DNA of 47,053 nt from Ferrovibrio sp. (GCF_019636075.1 NZ_JAHBYG010000035.1:1-47053), one strand, 5' to 3'. Shown: positions 15,693 through 24,558, counted from the stretch's first letter. Notes: generated by a model not told the origin, from the letters alone. Program-made: numbers and translations.

Positions 15693-15712
15693 TTCGAGAA
15701 ATGTTTCTCGAA
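15693..15712. promoter_or_regulatory. Second inverted repeat (9-2-9) in the same leader
   Basis: TTCGAGAAA and TTTCTCGAA are exact inverted copies separated by two bases. It lies five bases from the 16-bp palindrome. Upstream on the minus strand, TATGCT around 15725-15730 could be a -10 box, which would put both palindromes in the transcribed leader. Confidence 0.5.
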
Positions 15713-15929
15713 CATCATTTCTCTAGCATAGAGATTGGCTGTTAACCACAAAATCTTGCGTCCGCTGAAAATTTTTTTGACAGCGTGGTTTTTTTGCAAT
15801 AGCGGCGTTTCGCACTGGTTAGATGGTGATGCGGAAGACATCGATGCGTAGTGATTCAAATGCTGCTTTCATGCATCATCGCTGAGTCGTGCGAATGCAG
15901 AAAACCCGCATGGAATATGGTGTTTTTCA

Positions 15930-17120
15930 TCATGGCCATTTCACTTCGGGAGGCAGCGACATCAGTATCGCTTCGACGTTGCCACCGGTTTTCAGACCGA
16001 ATGTTGTGCCTCGATCATAGAGCAGATTGAACTCCACATAGCGCCCGCGACGGACCAGTTGATGCTCCCTGTCGGCGGCATTCCACCCCTCCGACATGCG
16101 TCGGCGGACGATTTTTGGGTAAGTTTCGAGGAACGATTCGCCGACCGCCCGGGTGAACGCAAAATCCCTCTCCCAATCCCCGCTATCGAGCTGATCGTAG
16201 AAGATGCCACCCACGCCGCGCGGCTCGTTGCGATGCGGCAGGAAGAAGTAGTCGTCGCACCATTTCTTGAAGCGGGGGTAGTAATCCGGGTCGAAGCGGT
16301 CGCAGGTTTGCTGCAGAGCGGCATGGAAGGTTTCGGTATCCTCGGCCACGGGAACCATCGGCGTAAGGTCGGCGCCGCCGCCAAACCAACCGCGACGGGT
16401 GACAATGAAGCGGGTGTTCATATGCACGGCTGGCACTTTAGGCGAGCGCATATGTGCTACCAGCGAGATGCCGCTGGCCCAGAACCGGCCATCCTCTGCG
16501 GCGCCGGGAATCTGTTTGCGGAAGTCTGGGCTGAATTCGCCGAACACGGTGGATACGTTCACGCCCACCTTTTCGAACACGCGGCCATGCATCAGGCTCA
16601 TCACGCCGCCGCCGCCATCGCTCCTCCCATCGCCATCGCGGGCCGCAGTGCTGCCGATTGCTGCAGCCTCTTCCGCATTCCCAACATGCCGATTGCCATC
16701 TTGGTTGTTGCTGCTTTGTGGGCTTGGGGCGTTGAAGGCGGGGTTGCCTGCATGATGCTGCGCGTTGGCGCCCGCACGGTCTGTGCTCTGTGCGGCTTGG
16801 GATTGCCCGGTTTGATACCCGGCTTGATGCCCAGCTTGATGCCCAGCCTGATGCGGCGTGCTTGCGGTTTGCGCCGTTGCGGATTGCGATGCCGGGCGCT
16901 GCCATGGCTTGCGCTGAAACCGCCCGGGCGGACGTTGCTGGCCCGGGCCGGCATCCGTCCTGGCATTGCCAACAGCACCGGCATCGGGGCCCGGGTTACC
17001 GCCTTCATCCTCCAGGGCCTCGAAGGCGGCGCAGATCCGGTCGCGCAGGCTTTCGAACCACAGGCGGGCACGCTCCTTGCGGGTGTCGAGGTCGGCTGGG
17101 CTGGGCTGGGAGGCGGACAT
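15930..17120 (-). CDS. hemF: Oxygen-dependent coproporphyrinogen III oxidase with large low-complexity insertion
   Basis: A 396-residue enzyme (usual length about 300) that oxidatively decarboxylates coproporphyrinogen III to protoporphyrinogen IX in haem synthesis. Conserved parts are intact: [35 protein letters not shown]-like [33 protein letters not shown] and [16 protein letters not shown]. Between the FQRKPWQRP motif (residues 68-76) and the GGGG loop (169-172) lies about 90 residues rich in Gln, Ala, Asn, Gly and His with HQAG tetrapeptide repeats; a shorter insertion (about 41-66) precedes it. The ATG at 17120 has GGAG nine bases upstream; an in-frame TTG seven codons earlier overlaps that site and is rejected. 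Frame and codon use stay normal through the insertion, so the gene looks functional. Confidence 0.95.
   Translation of the reverse strand: MSASQPSPADLDTRKERARLWFESLRDRICAAFEALEDEGGNPGPDAGAVGNARTDAGPGQQRPPGRFQRKPWQRPASQSATAQTASTPHQAGHQAGHQAGYQTGQSQAAQSTDRAGANAQHHAGNPAFNAPSPQSSNNQDGNRHVGNAEEAAAIGSTAARDGDGRSDGGGGVMSLMHGRVFEKVGVNVSTVFGEFSPDFRKQIPGAAEDGRFWASGISLVAHMRSPKVPAVHMNTRFIVTRRGWFGGGADLTPMVPVAEDTETFHAALQQTCDRFDPDYYPRFKKWCDDYFFLPHRNEPRGVGGIFYDQLDSGDWERDFAFTRAVGESFLETYPKIVRRRMSEGWNAADREHQLVRRGRYVEFNLLYDRGTTFGLKTGGNVEAILMSLPPEVKWP
16806..16853. repeat. Four tandem 12-bp repeats inside hemF
   Basis: Four head-to-tail 12-bp units close to CCCAGCTTGATG, differing by one to three bases. Because the unit is a multiple of three, it encodes the tetrapeptides [16 protein letters not shown] in the low-complexity insertion and can change in number without breaking the frame. 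Confidence 0.85.
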
Positions 17121-17172
17121 ATATAGTGTCTCCAGGTTCAAGAAGATTCGGGCTCGGGCGCCCTCAGGCTAT

Positions 17173-17210
17173 CAGGATTAGGCCAGCCGGGCAGGATTAG
17201 GCCAGCCGGG
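17173..17210. repeat. Tandem duplication of 19 bp at the end of trmL
   Basis: The 19-bp unit CAGGATTAGGCCAGCCGGG occurs twice in a row (17173-17191 and 17192-17210). It covers the last codons and stop of trmL, so a second stop-containing copy lies just downstream. Confidence 0.85.
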
Positions 17211-17658
17211 CAGGGAAGCCGCCGGTCTGGCGCAGACCTTCGCCTAGTACCATGGCGGCGGCGGTAGCGACATTTATCGAGCGCAGGCCGGGTTGTATCG
17301 GGATCACCAGCCGGGCATCGGCGGCTTCGTGCACATGGTCTGGCGCGCCTTTGCTTTCCCGTCCCATCAGCACGGTATCGCCGGGCTGGAAACGGAATTC
17401 ATGGTAGATTTGCGCCGCTTTGGTGGTCATCAGCAGCAGGCGGCCGGGCGGTCTTTCGGCCAGGAAGTCCTCCCAACTGGCATGGCGGTGGATTTCCGCA
17501 TGTTCCAGGTAATCCATGGCGCTGCGTTTGACCGCCGCCACCGAGAACGGGAAGCCGCACGGCTCTATTACATGCACGGGAACGCCCAGGCAGGCACCCA
17601 GGCGCAATTGGGTGCCCAGATTGGGCGGGATGTCGGGTTCGAACAGGGCTAATCGCAT
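17197..17658 (-). CDS. trmL: tRNA (cytidine(34)-2'-O)-methyltransferase
   Basis: A 153-residue SPOUT-class methyltransferase that modifies the wobble ribose of certain leucine tRNAs using S-adenosylmethionine. Family marks: MRLALFEPDIPPNLGTQLRL at the start, CLGVPVHVIEPCGFPF, AMDYLEHAEIHRH, and the knotted C-terminal part with VLMGRESKGAPDHVHEAADARLVIPIQPGLRSINVATAAAMVLGE. The length is that of TrmL/YibK. The gene is upstream of hemF on the same strand but separated by about 75 bp; it is divergent from petA over about 160 bp. The stop codon region is duplicated (see the tandem repeat). Confidence 0.95.
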   Translation of the reverse strand: MRLALFEPDIPPNLGTQLRLGACLGVPVHVIEPCGFPFSVAAVKRSAMDYLEHAEIHRHASWEDFLAERPPGRLLLMTTKAAQIYHEFRFQPGDTVLMGRESKGAPDHVHEAADARLVIPIQPGLRSINVATAAAMVLGEGLRQTGGFPARLA

Positions 17659-17817
17659 GGCTCAGGAATTTGCCTTCAAATTGCGGTTAATCAAGCAGTT
17701 TTCCGCCCTTGGCTGCCCTGCGGCAACCTGTCGCAGCAAATCCCCGAAATGCTGGACATGGAGCGGAGATAGTGAGAAATAAACGGCCTTGTTCGCAAGT
17801 TGACATCTGAGGGACCA

Positions 17818-18354
17818 ATGGCAGGGACTGCGCCCCACTCCCAGGCCGGCAACGCCGCGCCGACCCGTCGCGATTTCATCGTGATAACGGCTTCGGCCTT
17901 CGGTGCTGTTGGCGCCGCAGCGGCCCTGTGGCCTTTCGTACACCAGATGAACCCGTCGGCCGACGTGCTGGCCTTGTCCAGCACCGAGCTGGATTTGTCG
18001 CATATCGCCACGGGCCAGTCGGTCACCGTGCTGTGGCGCGGCAAGCCGGTTTTCGTCCGCCATCGTACGGCGGAAGAAATCGCGCAGGCCAAGAAGGACG
18101 ACACCGCCGCTCTGCCCGATCCGGCCAAGGATGAAACCCGCGTGAAGAAGCCTGAATGGCTGGTGATGATGGGTGTGTGCACCCATCTCGGCTGCGTGCC
18201 GCTGGGCCAGAAGGGTGATTTCGGCGGCTGGTTCTGCCCTTGCCACGGCTCGCATTACGATACGTCGGGCCGTATCCGCAAAGGCCCGGCGCCGCTCAAT
18301 CTGCCGATCCCGGAATACACCTTCCTCTCTGATACCCGCATCCGCATCGGCTGA
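17818..18354 (+). CDS. petA: Ubiquinol-cytochrome c reductase iron-sulfur (Rieske) subunit
   Basis: A 178-residue subunit of the cytochrome bc1 complex that passes electrons from ubiquinol to cytochrome c1. A twin-arginine motif (TRRDFIV) and a hydrophobic helix at about residues 21-41 form the Tat-dependent membrane anchor. The 2Fe-2S ligands are in CTHLGC (121-126) and CPCHGS (140-145), including the two disulfide cysteines. The ATG at 17818 has a GAGG ribosome binding site five bases upstream; an in-frame TTG six codons earlier is rejected. First gene of petABC, 11 bases before petB. Confidence 0.97.
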   Translation: MAGTAPHSQAGNAAPTRRDFIVITASAFGAVGAAAALWPFVHQMNPSADVLALSSTELDLSHIATGQSVTVLWRGKPVFVRHRTAEEIAQAKKDDTAALPDPAKDETRVKKPEWLVMMGVCTHLGCVPLGQKGDFGGWFCPCHGSHYDTSGRIRKGPAPLNLPIPEYTFLSDTRIRIG

Positions 18355-18365
18355 GGATAAAAAAC

Positions 18366-19628
18366 ATGGCCAACAACAACGCCCCCACCTCCGGTTTCTA
18401 CGCCAACCCGGTCGTCAAGTGGATCGAGTACCGCCTGCCGGTCTTCTCCACGCTGGACCATATGGTCGGCAGCAAGTATCCGACGCCGAAAAATCTGAAT
18501 TACTGGTGGAATTTCGGCTCGCTGGCCGGTCTCTGCCTGGTGGTGCAGATCCTCACCGGCATCGTGCTGGTGATGCATTACACCCCGCATACCTCGCTGG
18601 CCTTCGACTCGGTCGAGCATATCATGCGCGACGTGAATTACGGCTGGCTGCTGCGTTACATGCATGCCAACGGCGCCTCGATGTTCTTCATCGTGGTGTA
18701 TATCCATATCTTCCGCGGCCTGTATTTCGGCTCCTACAAGAGCCCGCGTGAATTGCTGTGGTTCCTGGGCGTCATCATCCTGCTGCTAATGATGGCCACC
18801 GGCTTCATGGGCTATGTGCTGCCTTGGGGCCAGATGAGCTTCTGGGGCGCCACCGTGATCACCAACCTGTTCTCCGCCCTGCCTGTGGTTGGCGATCCGA
18901 TCGTCCACTGGCTCTGGGGTGGCTTCGCGGTCGATAACCCCACGCTGAACCGCTTTTTCAGCCTGCATTACCTGCTGCCCTTCGTGCTGGTTGGCGTGAT
19001 CATCCTGCATGTGCTGGCGCTGCATCAGTTCGGCTCCAACAATCCGCAGGGCATCGATGTGAAGGGCCCGCAGGATACCATCCCCTTCCATCCCTATTAC
19101 ACGATCAAGGATGCGGTGGGCGTTGGCTTCTTCCTGCTGTTCTTCAGCTTCTTCATCTTCTATGCGCCCAACTTCCTCGGCCATCCGGATAACTACATCC
19201 CGGCCAATCCGCTGGTGACGCCGGCGCATATCGTGCCGGAATGGTACTTCCTGCCATTCTACGCCATCCTGCGCTCGGTGCCGGATATCTGGTTCATCGA
19301 AGCCAAGCTTGGTGGCGTGCTGGCGATGTTCGGCGCCATCGCCATCCTGTTCCTGCTGCCCTGGCTGGATACCTCGAAGGTGCGTTCGGCGCGCTTCCGT
19401 CCGATCTACAAGCAGCTGACCTGGGTGTTCCTGATCACGTGTATCGGCCTGGGCTATTCCGGTGGCATGCCGGCTGAAGGCCTGCCGCTGATCATCGGCA
19501 AGATATGCACCGTCTATTACTTCCTGCATTTCCTGGTTGTGATGCCGCTGGTCGGGTGGTTTGAAAAACCCACCAAACTGCCGGCCTCGATCAGCGAGCC
19601 CGTGCTCAAAGCCCAGGCGGCGGAGTGA
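18366..19628 (+). CDS. petB: Cytochrome b subunit of the bc1 complex
   Basis: A 420-residue inner membrane protein carrying two haems b and both quinone sites. It has the expected eight helices. Visible signatures are the haem-ligand helix with [20 protein letters not shown], the [16 protein letters not shown] motif at the Qo site, the [20 protein letters not shown] haem helix and the [14 protein letters not shown] sequence (PEWY of the Qo site). The last helix is followed by a short cytosolic tail. The stop overlaps the upstream GTG of the next frame, and petC starts six bases later. Confidence 0.98.
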   Translation: MANNNAPTSGFYANPVVKWIEYRLPVFSTLDHMVGSKYPTPKNLNYWWNFGSLAGLCLVVQILTGIVLVMHYTPHTSLAFDSVEHIMRDVNYGWLLRYMHANGASMFFIVVYIHIFRGLYFGSYKSPRELLWFLGVIILLLMMATGFMGYVLPWGQMSFWGATVITNLFSALPVVGDPIVHWLWGGFAVDNPTLNRFFSLHYLLPFVLVGVIILHVLALHQFGSNNPQGIDVKGPQDTIPFHPYYTIKDAVGVGFFLLFFSFFIFYAPNFLGHPDNYIPANPLVTPAHIVPEWYFLPFYAILRSVPDIWFIEAKLGGVLAMFGAIAILFLLPWLDTSKVRSARFRPIYKQLTWVFLITCIGLGYSGGMPAEGLPLIIGKICTVYYFLHFLVVMPLVGWFEKPTKLPASISEPVLKAQAAE

Positions 19629-19633
19629 AGGCC

Positions 19634-20431
19634 ATGCGCAAGGATTTCGCCCCCATGACCTCCCTCAAGCTGCTGGCTGCCGCTGTTGTGGTTGCCCTTG
19701 GTCTCAATGGCCCCGCCCTGGCCGCCGGCGATGCCGATCCGGCTCCTGCGGTGAACTGGTCGTTCAATGGCCCGTTCGGCACCTTCGACCGTGCTGAGTT
19801 GCAGCGCGGCTATCAGGTGTACAAGGAAGTCTGCGCCGCATGCCATGCGATGAAGTTCGTCGCCTTCCGCAATCTCGCGGATCCGGGCGGCCCGGGCTTC
19901 AGCGCGGCCGAAGTGAAGGCCCTGGCCGCCACCTTCGAGGTGACCGATGGCCCGAACGACGACGGCGAGATGTTCAAGCGTCCCGGTCTGCCGCAAGATA
20001 AGTTCCCGTCGCCCTTCCCGAACCAGAAGGCTGCCCGTGCCGCCAATGGCGGCGCCTATCCGCTGGATCTTTCGCTGATCGCCAAGGCGCGTCCGCAGGG
20101 CCCGGATTATCTGGCTGCTCTGCTGGGTGCCGGTTACACCCAGCCGCCGGCCGGCTTCGCGCTGGGCGAAGGCCTGCATTACAACAAGTATTTCCCGGGC
20201 CACCAGATCGCCATGCCCAAGCCGCTGAATCCCGATCAGGTGACCTATGCCGACGGCACCAAGGCCACCGTGGAGCAGATGGCGCATGACGTATCCGCCT
20301 TCCTGATGTGGGCTGCCGAGCCCAAGCTGGAAGAGCGCAAGCGCCTGGGCCTGAAGGTGATGATCTTCCTGGTGGTGCTGACCGGCCTGTTCATGGCCGC
20401 CAAGAAGCGCATCTGGAAGGACGTGCATTGA
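19634..20431 (+). CDS. petC: Cytochrome c1
   Basis: A 265-residue haem protein of the bc1 complex that passes electrons to soluble cytochrome c. A signal peptide spans about residues 8-31 (LLAAAVVVALGLNGPALAA). The haem c attachment motif is CAACH at 67-71; the axial Met is in the segment near HQIAMPKPL. A C-terminal membrane anchor (LGLKVMIFLVVLTGLFMAAKKRIW) fixes it to the inner membrane. The ATG at 19634 has GGAG eight bases upstream, made from the petB stop region; the GTG at 19625 overlapping the petB stop is the alternative. Ends the operon, followed by a strong terminator. Confidence 0.96.
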   Translation: MRKDFAPMTSLKLLAAAVVVALGLNGPALAAGDADPAPAVNWSFNGPFGTFDRAELQRGYQVYKEVCAACHAMKFVAFRNLADPGGPGFSAAEVKALAATFEVTDGPNDDGEMFKRPGLPQDKFPSPFPNQKAARAANGGAYPLDLSLIAKARPQGPDYLAALLGAGYTQPPAGFALGEGLHYNKYFPGHQIAMPKPLNPDQVTYADGTKATVEQMAHDVSAFLMWAAEPKLEERKRLGLKVMIFLVVLTGLFMAAKKRIWKDVH

Positions 20432-20455
20432 TCGCTGCAACAGCAGTGTAACGAA

Positions 20456-20482
20456 AAGGCCGCCTTACCGGCGGCCTTTTTT
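20456..20482 (+). terminator. Rho-independent terminator of petABC
   Basis: GGCCGCC (20458-20464) pairs with GGCGGCC (20470-20476) around a TTACC loop, followed by TTTTTT. It lies 25 bp beyond the petC stop. Confidence 0.93.
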
Positions 20483-20547
20483 GTTGCGCGGATGGGGGCG
20501 GTTTGGTTAAGTCGCGCGCGGGTTTGCGGGGATTCGAGGGATTGATC

Positions 20548-21615
20548 ATGGCGAAAGCGAAGATGAAGAAGCCGCCTGTCAAAAAGGCGCCTGTAAAAAA
20601 GCCGGCTGCCAAGAAGGCGCCGGTAAAGAAGGCTGCCGTGAAAAAGGCAGCCAGCAAGCAGGCAGCCGTTAAGAAGTCGCCCGCAAAGAAAGCCGGCACC
20701 AAGGCCGTGGCCTGGACCAAGCCCTATATCGCCAAGAAGGGTGAGCCGGTGCGTATCGGTGTGCTCGGCGGCAGCGGTCTTTATGGCATGGCCGGCCTGA
20801 AGAACACCAAATGGCGCAAGGTTTCCACGCCCTGGGGTGATCCGTCCGATGAGTTGCTGTTCGGCAGCCTGGATGGTGCCGAGCTGGTGTTTCTGCCGCG
20901 CCATGGCCGTGGCCATGTGCATTCGCCCTCGGAAGTGAATTACCGAGCCAATATCGATGCTTTGAAGCGCGTGGGCTGCCACGATGTGATCTCGGTCTCG
21001 GCCTGCGGCTCGTTCAAGGAGCATCTGCCCCCGGGCCATTTCGTGATCGTCGATCAGTTCATCGACCGCACGTTCATGCGGCAGAAGAGCTTCTTCTCCA
21101 CCGGCATGGTGGCGCATGTCTCGGCCGCGCATCCGGTCTGCCATCGCCTGGGCGATGCACTGGAGCTGGCCGCCAAGGAAGCCAACATTCCCACCCAGCG
21201 CGGCGGCACGTATCTGTGCATGGAGGGGCCGCAATTCTCCACCCAGGCGGAAAGCTTCCTCTACAAGAGCTGGGGGTGCGACGTGATCGGCATGACCAAT
21301 GCGCCGGAAGCCAAGCTGGCCCGTGAAGCCGAGCTTTGCTATGCCAGCGTGGCGATGGTCACCGATTTCGATTGCTGGCATCCCGATCACGACCATGTGG
21401 ATGTGGCCGCCGTGATCCGCGTGCTGCTCGGCAATGCAGAGAAGGGCCAGTCGCTGGTGGCCCATGCCGTGAAGCATCTGATCGATCGTCCGGATCATTG
21501 CCCCCAGGGCTGCGATACGGTGCTGGATACGGCGCTGATCACCGCGCCGGAAAAGCGCGATCCCAAGGTGCTGAAGAAACTCGATGCGGTTGCCGGCCGC
21601 GTATTGAAGGCCTGA
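20548..21615 (+). CDS. mtnP: S-methyl-5'-thioadenosine phosphorylase with lysine-rich N-terminal tail
   Basis: A 355-residue enzyme (family usually about 290) that splits methylthioadenosine with phosphate into adenine and methylthioribose-1-phosphate. The catalytic domain starts near residue 68 with RIGVLGGSGLYG and continues with FLPRHGRGHVHSPSEVNYRAN, SACGSFKEHLPPGHFVIVDQFIDRT, CMEGPQFSTQAE and MTNAPEAKLAREAELCY, all characteristic of MTAP rather than purine nucleoside phosphorylase. Residues 1-53 are Lys, Ala and Pro repeats (PVKKAP, AVKKAA), like a histone H1 tail. The ATG at 20548 has GAGG eight bases upstream, so the tail is translated. apt follows 21 bases later. Confidence 0.95.
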   Translation: MAKAKMKKPPVKKAPVKKPAAKKAPVKKAAVKKAASKQAAVKKSPAKKAGTKAVAWTKPYIAKKGEPVRIGVLGGSGLYGMAGLKNTKWRKVSTPWGDPSDELLFGSLDGAELVFLPRHGRGHVHSPSEVNYRANIDALKRVGCHDVISVSACGSFKEHLPPGHFVIVDQFIDRTFMRQKSFFSTGMVAHVSAAHPVCHRLGDALELAAKEANIPTQRGGTYLCMEGPQFSTQAESFLYKSWGCDVIGMTNAPEAKLAREAELCYASVAMVTDFDCWHPDHDHVDVAAVIRVLLGNAEKGQSLVAHAVKHLIDRPDHCPQGCDTVLDTALITAPEKRDPKVLKKLDAVAGRVLKA

Positions 21616-21636
21616 AGAAAAAGGAACCGATTTCCC

Positions 21637-22167
21637 ATGCAGGGTATCAAGGACAAGATTCGCGCCATCCCGGATTATCCCAAGCCGGGTATCATTTTCC
21701 GCGACATCACCACGCTGTTGCAGGATGCGCGCGGTTTCCGCAAGACCATCGACGAGATGGTGCAGCCTTACGCCGGCACCCGCATCGACAAGGTGGTGGG
21801 CATCGAGGCGCGCGGCTTCATCCTGGGCGGCGCCATCGCGCATCAGCTTTCCATCGGCTTCGTGCCGGTGCGCAAGCGCGGCAAGCTGCCCTACAAGACC
21901 ATGCAGCAGCAATATCAGCTCGAATACGGCACCGATGTGATGGAAATCCATGTGGATGCCATCCAGCCCGGCGAGCAGATCCTGCTGGTGGACGACCTGA
22001 TCGCCACCGGCGGCACCGCCGAGGCCGCGATCAAGCTGATCCGGCATTATGAAGGCGTGGTGATCGGTTGTTCCTTCATCGTCGATCTGCCGGAACTGGG
22101 CGGCCGCAAGCGGCTCGAGGCGATGGATGTGAAGGTGCTGGCGCTCTGCGAATTCGACGGCCACTAA
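21637..22167 (+). CDS. apt: Adenine phosphoribosyltransferase
   Basis: A 176-residue cytosolic enzyme converting adenine and PRPP to AMP. Signatures: [21 protein letters not shown] at the N-terminus, [28 protein letters not shown], and the PRPP-binding loop [14 protein letters not shown]. It follows mtnP by 21 bases, so the pair makes a direct route from methylthioadenosine (by-product of polyamine or homoserine lactone synthesis) to AMP. The length and the absence of insertions match bacterial Apt. Confidence 0.97.
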   Translation: MQGIKDKIRAIPDYPKPGIIFRDITTLLQDARGFRKTIDEMVQPYAGTRIDKVVGIEARGFILGGAIAHQLSIGFVPVRKRGKLPYKTMQQQYQLEYGTDVMEIHVDAIQPGEQILLVDDLIATGGTAEAAIKLIRHYEGVVIGCSFIVDLPELGGRKRLEAMDVKVLALCEFDGH

Positions 22168-22195
22168 GGCGGCCCTTGCTCAAAGGAGCGCGGCC

Positions 22196-23050
22196 ATGGC
22201 CCATGGCCTGACAGGCATAGATCATACCGTGCTGGCCGCTGCCGATCTGGAAGCGGCGCGGCAAACCTATGCCCGGCTGGGCTTCACGCTTACGCCGCGC
22301 GGCCGGCATATCGGCTGGGCGACGGGCAATTACTGCATCATGTTCGGCGGCAATTACATCGAATTGCTTGGCATCGCAGAACCGGGCGGTTTCACGGCCG
22401 GCCTGGAGCAAGCCTTGGCGCAGCGCGGCGAAGGCGTGCACAAGATCGTGCTGGGCAGCCAGGATGCCGCGGCCAGCCAAGCGGCCTTGCTGCGATCCGG
22501 TTTCGCTGCGTCCGATCCGCAAAGCCTGAAACGCGCATTGGAATTGCCCGAGGGAGATGTGCTGCCGGCCTTTACGCTGGTGCATCTGCCGCCGGAGGCC
22601 ACGCCGCAGGCCTCGATGTTCGTCTGCCAGCATCTGACGCCCGAATTGCTGCGCCGGCCGCAATGGCTGCTGCATCCCAATGGCGCCACCCATCTGGCTG
22701 GTTGCGTGGTGGTCTGCGACGAGCCGGCGGCGTTGGAGCCGCATTATGAGCGCCTGTTCGGCGCCGGCACCTGCGTGCGTACCGATCGCATGCTGGCGGC
22801 GCGGATCGGCGGCGAGCATATCCTGTTCGTCACGCCCACGGATCTGGAAACCCTGTTCCCCGATCTCGAGCATGCCGAACGCACGCTGCCATATGTGGCT
22901 GGCATGCGTTTGCGGGTACATAATCCGGATGCTGCCGCGCAGTATTTCGCGCGGACAGGCGTGGCGTATGAACGGGCGCTGGATGGCACCGTGCTGGTGC
23001 CGGCAGAAGCCGCCCATGGCTGCTTCCTGGAATTCTCGGCGCGGGTTTAA
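22196..23050 (+). CDS. VOC family protein (glyoxalase-like domain)
   Basis: A 284-residue protein with two vicinal-oxygen-chelate modules. The first is clear from GIDHTVLAAADLEAARQTYARLGF and YIELLGIAEPGG; the second begins at about residue 170 (HLAGCVVVCDEPAALEPHYERLFG). This size and order are typical of the Glyoxalase_3-like family. The metal ligands (His in GIDHTV, Glu in YIELL) are present, but the substrate is unknown. AAAGGAG ribosome binding site eight bases before the ATG. It follows apt by 28 bases and may belong to the same operon; its end overlaps the convergent membrane protein gene by four bases. Confidence 0.85.
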   Translation: MAHGLTGIDHTVLAAADLEAARQTYARLGFTLTPRGRHIGWATGNYCIMFGGNYIELLGIAEPGGFTAGLEQALAQRGEGVHKIVLGSQDAAASQAALLRSGFAASDPQSLKRALELPEGDVLPAFTLVHLPPEATPQASMFVCQHLTPELLRRPQWLLHPNGATHLAGCVVVCDEPAALEPHYERLFGAGTCVRTDRMLAARIGGEHILFVTPTDLETLFPDLEHAERTLPYVAGMRLRVHNPDAAAQYFARTGVAYERALDGTVLVPAEAAHGCFLEFSARV

Positions 23051-24024
23051 GCCGCGAACCAACGCTCCACGGTTCGATCCGGCAGGCGGTGCAACAGCCA
23101 TACTAGCCCAGCCACGATGGCCAGGGTGAGGATCACCCGGCCGACCAGGATCACCCAGATATCGGCACCCAGCAGCCAGAGCAACAGGGTGTCTTCGATC
23201 AGCGCATGCGATAGCGACAGCCAGCAAAGTGCCGGCACCAACTGACGCGGGGTGAAATCGCCATTGCGTGCCTGTTCGATGATCAGCCCGCCGCCATAGG
23301 TAAGCCCCAGCAGCACGCCTAGCGTGGTGACCGGGGCCAGTTTGTCATCCAGCCCGGACCAGCGCAGCAGCGGGCCCAGCGCCTGGGTGAAGCGCCTCGT
23401 GATGCCCAGGCGATCCATGGCATCCAGCAGCATCAGCAGGCCCAGGATGATCAGTCCGATCAGCGCGAAGCTTTCAGCCGCACCCAGCAGCCATTCGCCC
23501 CAGCCGATCTCGCCGCTGCCGGCCCCGGCATCGCTATTGTGCGCAGCCAGACGGCTGAGGTCGGCCGGCTCGGCCAGCCAGCCGGTGGCGGCGGAAACAT
23601 GCGCCACCAGGCTGCCATAGAGCAGGGCGGTGGCGGCGCGCAAAAGTGCTGTGAACCAGAAGCTGGCTCCGGCGCGGCGCACGATGGCCTGTTCCATCGG
23701 CAGGCCATGGGCAAACAGCATCATCGCCGCCAACGCTGCCAATTGGCCTTGGCTGAGCGAGATATGGCCTTCCAGGCCCAGCCCCAGGCCCAGCAAGGCA
23801 CCCAGGCCGCCATAAATGCCCACCAGAGCGGTGCTGACCCAGACCAGAGCGGCTTCCGGCGGCAGGCCGGTGATCCCGAAGGCGGGCGCTATGGCGCCGG
23901 CAAGCCAAGCCACCAGGCCGAAATCCTCGGCCAGCTTCACCGCCAGCATCACCGGCAGCATGATCTTGATCAGATCGAGAAACAGTCGCCAGGTGCGGCG
24001 GCCCAATGCGGTGAGATAGGTCAT
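23047..24024 (-). CDS. Nucleoside recognition (Gate) domain membrane protein
   Basis: A 325-residue inner membrane protein with about eight hydrophobic helices. The pattern LIKIMLPVMLAVKLAEDFG near the start and ITRRFTQALGPLLRWSGL in the middle fits the nucleoside-recognition/Gate family, found in spore maturation proteins and nucleoside or metal transporters. The second half (PVTTLGVLLGLTYGGGLIIEQARNG, SLSHALIEDTLLLWLLGA) is typical of stand-alone alphaproteobacterial members. The transported compound is unknown. It is downstream of rpsU, but a terminator separates the two, so it probably has its own promoter in the short gap 24025-24072. Confidence 0.85.
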   Translation of the reverse strand: MTYLTALGRRTWRLFLDLIKIMLPVMLAVKLAEDFGLVAWLAGAIAPAFGITGLPPEAALVWVSTALVGIYGGLGALLGLGLGLEGHISLSQGQLAALAAMMLFAHGLPMEQAIVRRAGASFWFTALLRAATALLYGSLVAHVSAATGWLAEPADLSRLAAHNSDAGAGSGEIGWGEWLLGAAESFALIGLIILGLLMLLDAMDRLGITRRFTQALGPLLRWSGLDDKLAPVTTLGVLLGLTYGGGLIIEQARNGDFTPRQLVPALCWLSLSHALIEDTLLLWLLGADIWVILVGRVILTLAIVAGLVWLLHRLPDRTVERWFAA

Positions 24025-24072
24025 GATGCTTTTGCAGGATAGGGAAGGAAGCGCGGGCTAAGAAGCAGGCAA

Positions 24073-24101
24073 AGAAAAAGCCGCCCGGTTAGGCGGCTTT
24101 C
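24073..24101 (-). terminator. Rho-independent terminator of rpsU
   Basis: On the minus strand AAAGCCGCC and GGCGGCTTT form a 9-bp stem around a six-base loop, followed by further T residues. It lies 65 bp beyond the rpsU stop. Confidence 0.85.
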
Positions 24102-24165
24102 GCTATAGAAACGAATCCAGGCTGCGAGCCGGACGACTCGTAACCGGATTGCGGCAATATAGTTT

Positions 24166-24372
24166 TTACGCGGTGCCTTCGCGCTGGGCGCGCTTGCGAG
24201 CCAGCTTGCGGGCGCGGCGGATCGCCTCGGCCTTTTCACGGGCGCGGCGCTCAGACGGCTTCTCGTAATGGCCACGCAGCTTCATCTCACGGAAGATGCC
24301 TTCGCGCTGCATCTTCTTCTTGAGCGCCTTGAGGGCCTGGTCGACATTGTTATCACGAACGAGAACTTGCAC
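24166..24372 (-). CDS. rpsU: 30S ribosomal protein S21
   Basis: A 68-residue basic ribosomal protein: [20 protein letters not shown], then [20 protein letters not shown] and an Arg/Lys-rich C-terminal helix. The start must be the GTG at 24372, since the family begins exactly there and AGGA lies ten bases upstream; frames reaching further upstream are non-coding. S21 helps mRNA selection by the 30S subunit. It is divergent from coq9 across 365 bp, a gene arrangement common in Alphaproteobacteria. Confidence 0.95.
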   Translation of the reverse strand: MQVLVRDNNVDQALKALKKKMQREGIFREMKLRGHYEKPSERRAREKAEAIRRARKLARKRAQREGTA

Positions 24373-24473
24373 TTTCGCACTGTCCTTTCGGTCTAGCCCG
24401 GCGTTCCGCTCGCGGATGCGAGCCGGGCGTCGTAGCGGTGCCCATTTGGGCGGGGCCCTCCATCTAGGTCGAT

Positions 24474-24503
24474 GGCATCCAGGTGGAGGGCATCCAGGTG
24501 GAG
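24474..24503. repeat. Two perfect 15-bp tandem repeats plus a degenerate third
   Basis: GGCATCCAGGTGGAG is present twice in direct succession (24474-24488, 24489-24503). The preceding bases (24460-24473, CCATCTAGGTCGAT) look like a decayed third copy. Confidence 0.85.
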
Positions 24504-24527
24504 GGCGTTGGGTTAAAATTTCGGGGC

Positions 24528-24558
24528 CGGAACATACCGGTGATTCCGGTATGTTCCG
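24528..24558. repeat. Perfect 13-bp-stem inverted repeat
   Basis: CGGAACATACCGG (24528-24540) and CCGGTATGTTCCG (24546-24558) are exact inverted copies with loop TGATT. No T run follows on either strand, so it is not a standard terminator; it could be a protein-binding site or a small palindromic repeat. Confidence 0.85.

Noticed and set aside
20245..22164. Long minus-strand frame antisense to petC, mtnP and apt
   Set aside because: It is the mirror of three certain plus-strand genes, with His/Gln/Arg-rich non-family sequence as expected of antisense frames in GC-rich DNA.
24528..24558. Terminator of rpsU or an upstream gene
   Set aside because: There is no T run on either strand, and rpsU has a proper terminator at 24073-24101.
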